Of a stretch of DNA of 64,000 bases, positions 1-8,806 are shown one piece after another (position 1 is the stretch's first letter; every line of letters starts with the position of its first letter). A program made the position numbers and the translations under genes. Under the pieces are notes generated by a model. That model did no database searches and was not told the DNA's origin. It saw nothing but the letters and a program-made list of their open reading frames with translations. Origin of the DNA: Candidatus Bathyarchaeota archaeon A05DMB-5 (GTDB lineage Archaea > Thermoproteota > Bathyarchaeia > Bathyarchaeales > Bathycorpusculaceae); contig JABFQP010000006.1 of the NCBI GenBank assembly GCA_019685655.1, positions 1 through 64,000 on the forward strand, read 5' to 3'.

Positions 1-6
1 TTTAAT

Positions 7-112
7 CATATAGAAGTTTGTTCTAGAGAATATTTCGATTCTCGGAATAGTTAGACCCACGAAACACCGCTTAAAACGCTCCACGACACTTTTTCATATA
101 GAAAACTGTTCT
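7..112 (+). promoter_or_regulatory. Direct-repeat promoter region of the winged-helix gene
   Basis: Two copies of an 18-base unit, CATATAGAAGTTTGTTCT at 7-24 and CATATAGAAAACTGTTCT at 95-112, differ at three positions. The second copy contains a TATA-like CATATAGA about 30 bases before the ATG at 131, so it probably overlaps the core promoter. A GAGAAT/ATTCTC inverted repeat (26-31 and 38-43) follows the first copy. Because the downstream gene encodes a DNA-binding protein, autoregulation at these repeats is a reasonable inference but is not shown. Confidence 0.4.
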
Positions 113-130
113 GAAAGAGGAATATAGAAA

Positions 131-472
131 ATGAATCCATGGGGCTCAAATCCCTCCTCTAAACGAAGAGATAAGTTATACATAATTGCAGAAATTTTAG
201 AAATTGCAAAAGACGGTACTTTGAAAACTCAAATCATGTACAGAGCGAACCTAAGCTTCACACAACTTAACGATTATCTCAGGTTCATGCTAAAAATTAA
301 CCTACTAGAAAAAATATTGGAGAATGACAAAGACGTGTATAAGGCAACCGAAAAAGGTTTAGATTTCCTTCAACGTTACCGCGAAATAACGGAACTAATT
401 AAGGCAGAAGGCGAAAACTACAATAAAAACGGCGTTAAGATACCGCCACCACACCTACTCAAGAGAAACTAA
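131..472 (+). CDS. Small winged-helix DNA-binding protein
   Basis: A 113-residue protein made almost wholly of one winged helix-turn-helix domain (about residues 12-90) of the type common in Thermoproteota and Bathyarchaeia. The pattern is an N-terminal helix rich in Ile/Leu, a recognition helix around YRANLSFTQLNDYL, then a wing and a C-terminal helix. There is no ligand-binding domain, so it probably acts as a small dimeric transcription regulator. The ATG has a GAGG about 12 bases upstream. A repeated TATA-like element lies just ahead of the gene, which suggests it controls its own promoter. Targets are unknown. Confidence 0.8.
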   Translation: MNPWGSNPSSKRRDKLYIIAEILEIAKDGTLKTQIMYRANLSFTQLNDYLRFMLKINLLEKILENDKDVYKATEKGLDFLQRYREITELIKAEGENYNKNGVKIPPPHLLKRN

Positions 473-518
473 AAACTCCACATAAAAGCAGAATTCTTCA
501 AAAATTTCTCTCCATGAA

Positions 519-641
519 CTATCTTTTGGGTTTTTGCTCCTTCAAATAAACCTTAACTTTCTCTTTTAACTGTGGAAACTCGTCTAACATGGCTTTTATA
601 ACTTGCCAGCGGATTTCTTCGTTTTTTGAACTAGAACCCAT
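519..641 (-). CDS. Possible 40-residue hypothetical protein
   Basis: A short open frame encodes 40 residues starting MGSSSKNEEIRWQVIKAML and ending in a lysine-rich tail; it looks helical and charged. A GAGGT lies about 13 bases before the ATG, and a TTTATATT TATA box lies about 35-40 bases upstream on the same strand, with an inverted repeat between them. Promoter, ribosome site and sensible amino-acid composition together support expression. No family is recognised and the size makes the call tentative. Confidence 0.4.
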   Translation of the reverse strand: MGSSSKNEEIRWQVIKAMLDEFPQLKEKVKVYLKEQKPKR

Positions 642-664
642 AGTTTTCAATCAACCTCAAATAG

Positions 665-690
665 TGTGTAGCAATACACAATATAAACTT
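665..690 (-). promoter_or_regulatory. TATA box and TGTGTA/TACACA inverted repeat
   Basis: On the minus strand a TTTATATT box lies at about 681-688. It is followed at 665-680 by the perfect inverted repeat TGTGTA-GCAA-TACACA, placed where transcription of the 40-residue ORF would begin. Such a position is typical of an archaeal repressor operator. A similar element, with seven extra bases in the centre, occurs at 50386-50408. The regulator is not known. Confidence 0.35.
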
Positions 691-741
691 TTATTTCCCA
701 GAAGAAATATGTCCATAGAAACAAAAAAAGAAAAAAGGGTT

Positions 742-2064
742 TTAGTGGACGTTTACTATGTTAACTGGCTTCTTTCGCAATTTCATAGCTGCAACGGCAA
801 CTGCTATGATTATTGTAGCTCCAATTAGAATCATCAGCAGATTGGTTGGCATCCACGGAACAACATTTTCAACACCAATCGAAGGGTCATGCTCTAAAAT
901 ATTGCTGCCAAAGTACGGATAACCAATAAATACTCGCATGTGGTGCCCGGCAGGAATGTAGGTTGCTGTGACGTTTACAGGCGTAGTTTCTTGGGTTGTT
1001 GAGTTAATTATAACTGCTTGATCTACAAAGTCAAAGAATCCTGCTAGGGTTTGGCTTCCTTTAGCAAAGCGCAGTCTGTAACGTTCGCGTATTCGGTCTC
1101 TAATAGTCATGGGCGTCTCATCGGTACCTTGAGCTGTTAGATTTTCACGCACTTGAACTCGTTGACCTCCCACAATCATGTCGGAAGCTCTAGAGTTGGG
1201 TTCTATTGCATCGTACGTTGAGCTTGCATCTTGATCGGCTATGGGCATGTCCACGATTTCTATTGATGCCAGGTCAACCCATAAGGCTAGACCAGCACGC
1301 ACTTGTGGAACCGTTATGCCATATTCATCATGTAGAATATTGAAAAGTCCGTTTATCTTGTCAATGTTCCACTTCCAGTTTTTGATGATTAAGTCCATTT
1401 TGAGCTCTCCTGCATTTACTGTGTAATTGTATAAGCCGTAAACGTTCTCCGTAGCATCTGTCGTATAGAATCTGCATCTGATGATTACATTGTCTTTGGC
1501 AAATTCAAATTTTGGCGGCGGAGTGCTTAGAGTAAAGTTAAAAGTGATGTATGAGGTGCCATCTTCTCTGGTTACGTTAGATGGTTCTGTGAGGTTCCAC
1601 TGGCATGCGCTGAATGGCAAATAGGCAGGATGTAAATCTAGAAGCCAATTTAAGTATCCGTAAATTCTGTTCCTTATTTGATTTTGATGCGGTCCTGCTA
1701 AGGCATATTTTGCTTCTAGTCTTTCGCGTATTGTTAAGCCATCTGCTTGATATCTGCGCAAGTAATATGGGTAATCAATGGTTAAGTATTCGATTAAGCC
1801 TTTGAATTTGACAACATAAATATTATTTGTGTCGTTTGAATACCACCAGAGGAACATCGGCTTTTTGCCTCCAGCAGGAAACAGTATTGTTATCAAGTCA
1901 GTTTCGATTCTCCTCCATTTATTGTTTCTATAAAGTCCATAGCTAACATTCAAGGGTTCGCCGTCGCTAACAGCATTGGCTTCATTCAAGAACATTGGAG
2001 AAGCGGCAGAAATCATAAGAAAAGCCAGAAACACTGTTATTATTGATTTTTTCTTGTTTTTCAC
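742..2064 (-). CDS. Secreted, C-terminally membrane-anchored protein of unknown function
   Basis: A 440-residue protein. It has a basic N-terminus and hydrophobic signal segment (about 8-30), a long extracytoplasmic domain with many N-x-S/T sequons, and one transmembrane helix near the C-terminus (about 408-428) followed by a short basic tail. This makes it a type I surface protein. The start is a GTG. No catalytic motif or known fold was recognised. The next gene upstream on the same strand is a membrane-bound ArsR-type regulator, so the two may form a sensing or envelope-response pair; that is inference from position only. Confidence 0.75.
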   Translation of the reverse strand: MKNKKKSIITVFLAFLMISAASPMFLNEANAVSDGEPLNVSYGLYRNNKWRRIETDLITILFPAGGKKPMFLWWYSNDTNNIYVVKFKGLIEYLTIDYPYYLRRYQADGLTIRERLEAKYALAGPHQNQIRNRIYGYLNWLLDLHPAYLPFSACQWNLTEPSNVTREDGTSYITFNFTLSTPPPKFEFAKDNVIIRCRFYTTDATENVYGLYNYTVNAGELKMDLIIKNWKWNIDKINGLFNILHDEYGITVPQVRAGLALWVDLASIEIVDMPIADQDASSTYDAIEPNSRASDMIVGGQRVQVRENLTAQGTDETPMTIRDRIRERYRLRFAKGSQTLAGFFDFVDQAVIINSTTQETTPVNVTATYIPAGHHMRVFIGYPYFGSNILEHDPSIGVENVVPWMPTNLLMILIGATIIIAVAVAAMKLRKKPVNIVNVH

Positions 2065-2163
2065 GGTTTTTCACTGAAAATAACTACATAAAACGGTTTA
2101 TTAAGAAAATCGTTTCGAAAAAGCCCGAATATCACATGTTTAAAGTTCTAGAAATCTCGAACT

Positions 2164-2955
2164 TTATGAGAAACGTCCCAAAATGAATAGTACTGCTATG
2201 TTTAGGTACATGGCTGTTAGGCTTACGACTATGGCTCTATCTAGTCTTATGCCTTTTCCGAAGCAGAAAGCTGCTGAAAGAAGTAGCAAACTCCAAATCT
2301 GCATTATGAACAGAATGTATTGCGCCACAATTTCGGATGTGAAAAGGTAGATGTATGGAAAAATTGCAAGGGGAAATGCTGCTAAACCTATGCACGTGAA
2401 GAGCTGTAAATCATTTCCTAACCGCTTGTAAAGAACATAGATTAAGAATTCCGCAAAGAGGAATAAACCTATCCAGTTGAAAAAGAATGACGCCATTATT
2501 CTAGCAGAACTGTAGATGGAATAGGGAAAATAAAAGAAAAGCGCAGAGTCAAGGTTTGCATTAGATGTGCCAAACGCACCCAAGAGCAATATAGCTATTG
2601 AAACAGGCAAAAGCTTCAAAGGTTTGGCTGTTTGGGCGAAAACAGGTGAGAGGAAAAGCCATTTTCCTAAGCGGTGGCTGAAGGCTTCGCCTATTTCAAG
2701 AGTTGCTGGAACGTTTCCTTCCTTCAAAATTCTATACAATGTTTGTCCACGGTCATTAAGTCTATACTTGCGTTGCTTGTCTTGTGTTATAAAGTTTGAA
2801 AGCATGTCTAAGTGGTAGTAGACTGTTCCTACGCCTAAGCCTAAGGCTTCTTTTAATTCTTTGAATCCAATTTTCTCTTGGGTACCTAAAATTTCAATTA
2901 TTTTTCGACGCGCTGGGTCTCTAAGTAAAGTGTAATATCGCGATAGGTCTTCCAT
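2164..2955 (-). CDS. ArsR-type winged-helix regulator with membrane domain
   Basis: A 263-residue protein. The N-terminal 75 residues form an ArsR-like winged helix (RDPARRKIIEILG, then a recognition helix near GVGTVYYHLDMLSNF). The rest holds about five hydrophobic helices, so the DNA-binding domain is tethered to the cytoplasmic membrane. I chose the ATG at 2955 because GAGG lies nine bases before it; a GTG five codons upstream is possible. Membrane-tethered regulators of this kind are frequent in archaea and usually have unknown signals. The adjacent secreted protein gene is a candidate target. Confidence 0.8.
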   Translation of the reverse strand: MEDLSRYYTLLRDPARRKIIEILGTQEKIGFKELKEALGLGVGTVYYHLDMLSNFITQDKQRKYRLNDRGQTLYRILKEGNVPATLEIGEAFSHRLGKWLFLSPVFAQTAKPLKLLPVSIAILLLGAFGTSNANLDSALFFYFPYSIYSSARIMASFFFNWIGLFLFAEFLIYVLYKRLGNDLQLFTCIGLAAFPLAIFPYIYLFTSEIVAQYILFIMQIWSLLLLSAAFCFGKGIRLDRAIVVSLTAMYLNIAVLFILGRFS

Positions 2956-3159
2956 TATATACGTCCTCACAATTCTTGAAACCTTGTTTTAGACTTGATA
3001 TTTATACATTTTTTATGATTGATAAGCATTAGGCACCTTCTTTAGAAGATGCTCTTCTGTAAGAATATTACTTCATTGGGAATACATGCTTTATTTTCAG
3101 AAACGGTTGTTGAATTGTGAGAGAGGAGAAGCTCTAGAGCTCGGTTATAGGGGATAGGC

Positions 3160-4557
3160 TTGTCCATAAAGCTGGATAGATTAAAAAATTCTAAAGCTGT
3201 TTACTTACTGTTTTGTATACCACTCGTTCTAGCTTATGTTTCTTGGCAGTTTTTCCCTGCGTTCGCTAATTTGCTTATAACTCAAATTTTTAGATATGGT
3301 ATACCAACGCAACCGGCAAATTGGCTTTGGTACACAGTTGTTCGCTTTTTCTATAGTTGGTATACTTTTTTAGCTGTTGGCATTGCTGGATTTTGGGCTG
3401 TTGCTGCAACGCTTGCCAAGATTCAACATGATAAAACTAAGCAAATGCACTATCCTATGGTTTCTCTAGTTGTTCCAGCCTATAACGAAGAGAAGAATAT
3501 TTCCCGTTGCATACAGAGTCTTTTCAAATGTACAGAGAAATACAATGGGTTGTGCGAGATTATTGTTGTTGATGACGGAAGCAACGATTACACTTACGAA
3601 GTTGCGTGGGCAACCATAGAACTTAACCGTAGAAGGTATCCGCATGTACGTGGGAAGGTTGTTAGGCACTCTGCGAATTTAGGCAAGGTTGAAGCAATTA
3701 GGACAGGTGTGAATAAAGCTTTAGGTAGTATTATAGCGATTATTGATGCAGATTCTTGGTGGATGCCCGAAACTCTTGTGCGGCTTGTTAATCATATGCT
3801 CTTGAATGGAAAAAAGGCTGTAACTGGTTATGTGCATCCATCAGACGGAGACGCTGAGGTGAATCCATACGTAGTTTTGCAGCAGCTTGAGTATAGTCAA
3901 GGCTTAGGTGTAGCTCGATGTGCCCAGTCTTTAGGTAATAATGTTTTGGTTGTTTCTGGAACCATCGGCTTGTACGATGCTGACATTTTGCGAGGAATTT
4001 TAGACTCAAAGAATGTTCGTTCTGTTACTGAGGATTTGGAGATTACTTTAGAGATGCATAAGAGAGGTGCAAAAGTTGGTTATGTCGATGTTGCCACAAG
4101 CTTAACCATCGCTCCTACCTCTTTCAATATGTTGTGGAATCAACGCCTGAGGTGGTTTACTGGCTGGCTGCATAACACTTTAAGCATCCATAAAGACTTA
4201 CTTTTCAAGAAGGCTTGGTTAACTTTGCTTCTATGGTATTGTTATATTTTCGAATATGCGGGAGCCTTTATTGATTTGGCTGCGCTATTTGCATTTCCAT
4301 TTCTCTTTTGGTTTGCACCTGACCAGATATTTTTTGTACTTAACTTGCTTGTTTTTGCATCATATGGCCTATTAATAGGTGTCATAAACCAAGCCATCGC
4401 TTTGAAATATGCTTATGATAGGCATAATTATAGGGCATTACTTTTCTATACTCCGTTTTATTCGATTTTAAGATTAATAAACATAATCGCCCGCTTGACT
4501 AGTGGTGTTAAGTATTTTCTAGGTGACCATGGGAATTGGCATCGTATCAAAATATGA
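3160..4557 (+). CDS. Membrane glycosyltransferase family 2, processive type
   Basis: A 465-residue family 2 glycosyltransferase of the cellulose/hyaluronan synthase type. Two N-terminal transmembrane helices precede a GT-A domain with D138-D139, the metal-binding D196-A-D198, the E291-D292 acceptor motif, and the Q328-R-L-R-W motif of processive enzymes. Three or four C-terminal membrane helices follow. It should transfer a sugar from a nucleotide-sugar on the cytoplasmic side and may extrude a polysaccharide or glycosylate a lipid. The start is TTG with a GGGG run seven bases upstream. Substrate cannot be read from the sequence. Confidence 0.88.
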   Translation: MSIKLDRLKNSKAVYLLFCIPLVLAYVSWQFFPAFANLLITQIFRYGIPTQPANWLWYTVVRFFYSWYTFLAVGIAGFWAVAATLAKIQHDKTKQMHYPMVSLVVPAYNEEKNISRCIQSLFKCTEKYNGLCEIIVVDDGSNDYTYEVAWATIELNRRRYPHVRGKVVRHSANLGKVEAIRTGVNKALGSIIAIIDADSWWMPETLVRLVNHMLLNGKKAVTGYVHPSDGDAEVNPYVVLQQLEYSQGLGVARCAQSLGNNVLVVSGTIGLYDADILRGILDSKNVRSVTEDLEITLEMHKRGAKVGYVDVATSLTIAPTSFNMLWNQRLRWFTGWLHNTLSIHKDLLFKKAWLTLLLWYCYIFEYAGAFIDLAALFAFPFLFWFAPDQIFFVLNLLVFASYGLLIGVINQAIALKYAYDRHNYRALLFYTPFYSILRLINIIARLTSGVKYFLGDHGNWHRIKI

Positions 4558-4559
4558 TT

Positions 4560-4814
4560 CTATTTTGCTTCTTCTGCATATTTTAGATATCTCCAAACTA
4601 TGAACCCAAAGAAGGATAGAGCGAAGCTAATCATAACGAAAGTGTCTAAAGTAAGCCACGGAAGGTTTCTGTCCACAGGCCAATCTCCTGACCATGTTTG
4701 AGTTATGTGAATGACAATTATACCGTACACAAAAATCATGAGACCGTAAATGGTCAATGCCTCTGCAATGGATAAGAGCAGTTTATGAATGTTCACTTTT
4801 GCGTCATCCTCCAC
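4560..4814 (-). CDS. Small two-helix membrane protein
   Basis: An 84-residue protein with two transmembrane helices (about 17-36 and 57-77) separated by a short Trp/Pro-rich loop, and charged ends. It lies tail-to-tail with the glycosyltransferase and head-to-head with the HAD gene, so it is probably transcribed alone. No family is recognised. Sensible hydrophobic spacing and exact packing between neighbours support it as a gene. Confidence 0.6.
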   Translation of the reverse strand: MEDDAKVNIHKLLLSIAEALTIYGLMIFVYGIIVIHITQTWSGDWPVDRNLPWLTLDTFVMISFALSFFGFIVWRYLKYAEEAK

Positions 4815-4909
4815 CCTTGTATGCTAATATTAAGGTTTATGTAAATTTTAATTGTTTGTTGCGAAAACCGTTTTATGCTTGCCTTGGATTATGGGTTCAA
4901 GGTGTGCGG

Positions 4910-5629
4910 ATGCAAGTTGAGGCTGTCCTTTTTGATTTGTTTGATACTCTAATTCTAATTGGGGAATACGAGATTTATTATCCGCACTGTTTGAGGAGAC
5001 TTCATGAATCTCTAGTCGAGAACGGAGTTACTGTTCCTTTTGAGGATTTTAGCCGGGTATATTTTGAAGTCAGGGACAAGTTTTATTCTGAGTCGCGTAA
5101 AAGTCTAGAGGAACCTCATTTTAATGTTCGCGTTGCGCAGACGTTGCAGAGGCTCGGCTACAAACTCGATGATTCTGACCCAGTTGTAATGTCAGCCACT
5201 CTGGCTTTTGCTGAAGAGTTTATGCGTTATGTGCGATTGGACTCTGAAGCCCATGAAGTGCTGCAACAACTTAGCGAAAAATACAAGCTCGGGTTGGTTT
5301 CGAACTTTGCTATTCCAGAGTGTGGTCGGATGCTCTTAGAAAAATTTGGCTTGAGAAAAATTTTCAATGCCGTCGTCATTAGTGGTGAGATTAACCGACG
5401 GAAGCCTAGCCCCGAGATTTTCAAAAGAGCACTTGAAGCTTTGAATGTTGAAGCGTCGAAAACGGTTTTTGTTGGTGATACGTTGGATTTGGATGTTATG
5501 GGTCCTCAAAGTGTCGGAATGAGAACCGTTTTCATCAAAAGAAGGTCTATGGAAGAAAGCACGGATATCAAACCAGACAGGGTTATTACTCGTTTAGGCG
5601 AGTTGCCACATGTCCTAGAAGATTGTTAA
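4910..5629 (+). CDS. HAD-superfamily hydrolase
   Basis: A 239-residue haloacid dehalogenase-like hydrolase. The nucleophile is D9 in FDLFDT; the residue two places on is Phe, as in dehalogenase-type and several archaeal members, rather than the Asp of classical phosphatases. Motif II is LVSNF, motif III is the Lys in RRKPSPEIF, and motif IV is GDTLDLD. A helical cap lies between motifs I and II. The frame is open 51 codons further upstream, but the ATG at 4910 begins exactly at the conserved strand and clears the gene on the other strand. Substrate unknown, probably a phosphate monoester. Confidence 0.85.
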   Translation: MQVEAVLFDLFDTLILIGEYEIYYPHCLRRLHESLVENGVTVPFEDFSRVYFEVRDKFYSESRKSLEEPHFNVRVAQTLQRLGYKLDDSDPVVMSATLAFAEEFMRYVRLDSEAHEVLQQLSEKYKLGLVSNFAIPECGRMLLEKFGLRKIFNAVVISGEINRRKPSPEIFKRALEALNVEASKTVFVGDTLDLDVMGPQSVGMRTVFIKRRSMEESTDIKPDRVITRLGELPHVLEDC

Positions 5630-5661
5630 CAACAAGATAATAATGTATATTAGGGTGTAAA

Positions 5662-5675
5662 GAAACATTTATATT
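5662..5675 (+). promoter_or_regulatory. 16S rRNA promoter (BRE/TATA)
   Basis: GAAACATTTATATTGG holds a TTTATATT TATA box at 5668-5675 preceded by a purine-rich BRE-like GAAAC. Initiation is expected about 25 bases downstream, near 5700, giving a leader of roughly 250 bases before mature 16S. It is the best archaeal core promoter between the HAD gene and the rRNA. Confidence 0.65.
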
Positions 5676-5716
5676 GGCTGAGACGCCTTCAAATTCATTT
5701 TGGCGAATGATAGCTA

Positions 5717-5810
5717 GCCCCGCAATTACACGGCGGCGGCTCAACCCCAACTACAAAGGCGTTTAAACGCCCTATAGGATGAGGATGGTTGGCCTCCAGT
5801 TGCGGGGACA
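5717..5810 (+). ncRNA. Folded domain in the 16S leader, H/ACA-like
   Basis: The leader contains a closed stem-loop domain. CCCCGCAA (5718-5725) pairs with TTGCGGGG (5800-5807), extended by two more pairs. Inside are a CCAAC/GTTGG stem and a GGCGT-TTAA-ACGCC hairpin. The basal stem is followed directly by ACA at 5808-5810, as in single-hairpin archaeal H/ACA guide RNAs. A second nine-pair hairpin (5819-5827 with 5838-5846) follows. It may be a processed guide RNA or simply a folded leader; no kink-turn was identified with certainty. Confidence 0.35.
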
Positions 5811-5851
5811 AACATGTGGACCTGACACGCTTACATTTGTTAGGTCTGAAT

Positions 5852-5948
5852 TGGGCTTTGGCGTTTAGTGGTTATTTCCCTCCAAATCCAGTCGGCTTTG
5901 CCGGCTGTACCACAATTAGCGTCTGGCTTGTGGTCAGCATGGAGCGTA
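5852..5948 (+). other. Pre-16S rRNA 5' processing-stem strand
   Basis: TGGGCTTTGGCG at 5852-5863 pairs over 12 positions, with one G-U, with CGTCAAAGCCCA at 7507-7518 downstream of 16S. This is the long helix that brackets archaeal pre-16S rRNA and is normally cut by the splicing endonuclease at a bulge-helix-bulge. Further, interrupted pairing (for example CCCTCC against GGAGG) continues toward the mature ends. The exact bulge position is not resolved by eye. Confidence 0.6.
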
Positions 5949-7443
<1,495 letters not shown>

Positions 7444-7812
7444 ATGTAAGTGTTTGCCTTTGCAAGGCTGGCTGGAGGAGAAAGGTGAGGAGTGCCATGG
7501 TGGGGGCGTCAAAGCCCATTTGTTAGTTAGTGTGTTTGTGTGCGCGGAAAGTTATAGCCCCCCTTATATATAGGTTGAAACGGTGGTTAGAACTTGCTTT
7601 GGGAGAGTTTTTGGACGAATTGTTTGTTTTTTGGGCTCTTAATCCTCATTACGAAAAAATGTTCCTTCATAAATGGTGTTGTTAAATTGGATAATCCTCC
7701 AAAGATTTTACTTGTTCCTTCCTCTCTAAATTTTCACATTTCAGAGAGTACTGAAGGAAATAATCCCTTCGATTAAGGTTTTTAGTTAACTGATATCATT
7801 AAAACCGATAAA
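7444..7812 (+). other. 16S trailer and gene-free stretch
   Basis: After mature 16S the trailer carries the 3' half of the processing stem (7507-7518). A copy of a dispersed element follows at 7553-7579, then a T-rich tract (TTGTTTGTTTTTTGGG near 7619) that could terminate rRNA transcription. The rest, to the end of the convergent gene at 7813, holds no tRNA, no 23S start and no convincing gene. A 60-codon open frame at 7594-7776 lacks a ribosome site and is not supported. Confidence 0.6.
7553..7579 (+). repeat. Dispersed G/C-run plus TATA element, copy 1
   Basis: The segment reads TATAG, six C, TTATATATA, GGTTGAA. It matches 51734-51759 at every base except for one C fewer in that copy. It also matches the reverse complement of 35856-35880 in both flanks, with a shorter central AT segment. 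Here it lies just beyond the 16S trailer. On the minus strand it reads like a TATA box followed by a G-run. Confidence 0.6.
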
Positions 7813-8694
7813 TTATGTTAGCTTTTCGTTAATCAAGGTCGTGTGTTGTGGATATTTTTCTTTTAAGAATGATTTAAGGCGATTTTTATCTTGAATTAGT
7901 TGTCTAAACTGTTCTGTGGTGATATGGAGTTGTCTCGTGCATTTGTCTCTTACCGTTGATTCATGGACGCTATGCTGTTTGGCTATGTCTTTGAAAGCTT
8001 TGTTGAGTTGTTCTCCTTTAAAGACTAAATCAGCGACTTCAAGAACCTGTAGTAGCTTTTGTGGGACTTCCTTAGATGATATTATTTCCTGAATTTTTGG
8101 TCTTATCTCGATTCTTTCTTCAAAAAGCGGTTGGAACTCATGTATGTGAACTTCGATGCTTATGTTTTCTCTAGTGTATGTTTTGAATTCTATTATTGTG
8201 GTTGGAAAGGGTAGCTTTTTACAGATGTAGTCGAGTTCTGGGGTTTTCTGGTCGATTATTATTACTATGGTTGGCTGAATGTCTATTAATTCGGTTAACG
8301 TTTTGTGTAGGTCCTCGATGTTTTGCTGTTTCATTATGGCTGTTTTAAAAAGGTCTTCTCGAATCGCATTATACAAAGTGTTTACGATTTTCCTTCGAGT
8401 TCCTGTCTCTTCATAGGCTATGCTGAATTTTGTTATCTGGGGGATTATGTGTTCAGGAAGGGGATGTTTAGCTAATTCGACTTCAAGGATGAACCATCTG
8501 TTTTTGTCTATGGTTAAAATTATACCGTCGGTCCTTGCTTCTATTCCAATTTGTGTTTTCATGGTTTGAGGGTCAAAATATAGAGCATTCGTGCCAAAAA
8601 TTTCTTTTATATGTTCGATTATCATTTGCGTAAGTTCTTCTTCTGATAAGTATTCGTAGGGTAGGTATTTGACGCCGTCCTTCAAGAGCAACAT
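7813..8694 (-). CDS. Nuclease-like protein with C-terminal HTH, next to restriction-modification gene
   Basis: A 293-residue protein. Around residues 50-76 the pattern I-E-A-R-T-D56-G-I-I-L, then I-L-E71-V-E73-L-A-K, resembles the core of a PD-(D/E)XK nuclease, although the usual Lys position is Glu and a Lys follows at 76. The middle is alpha/beta. The C-terminus (about 225-290) looks like a helix-turn-helix (IAKQHSVHESTVRDKCTRQL). Its gene follows a large adenine methylase/nuclease gene on the same strand after a 112-base gap. It may supply a second restriction or targeting function. Family not recognised with certainty. Confidence 0.55.
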   Translation of the reverse strand: MLLLKDGVKYLPYEYLSEEELTQMIIEHIKEIFGTNALYFDPQTMKTQIGIEARTDGIILTIDKNRWFILEVELAKHPLPEHIIPQITKFSIAYEETGTRRKIVNTLYNAIREDLFKTAIMKQQNIEDLHKTLTELIDIQPTIVIIIDQKTPELDYICKKLPFPTTIIEFKTYTRENISIEVHIHEFQPLFEERIEIRPKIQEIISSKEVPQKLLQVLEVADLVFKGEQLNKAFKDIAKQHSVHESTVRDKCTRQLHITTEQFRQLIQDKNRLKSFLKEKYPQHTTLINEKLT

Positions 8695-8806
8695 TTGTTT
8701 TTCACATTCTCCTTTTTATTCTTCCATTAGGGTTTTAAATTATTCGATTTCTTTAGCTATGGCAGAGTGAAGATAGTTCCAATAATTGATTGGTTTGTTC
8801 GGTTTT

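Noticed and set aside
589-828. 79-codon plus-strand frame
   Set aside because: Overlaps the end of the secreted protein gene and the small ORF on the other strand; no ribosome site.
7594-7776. 60-codon open frame after the 16S trailer
   Set aside because: No ribosome site and no recognisable family; its opening overlaps the T-rich terminator-like tract.
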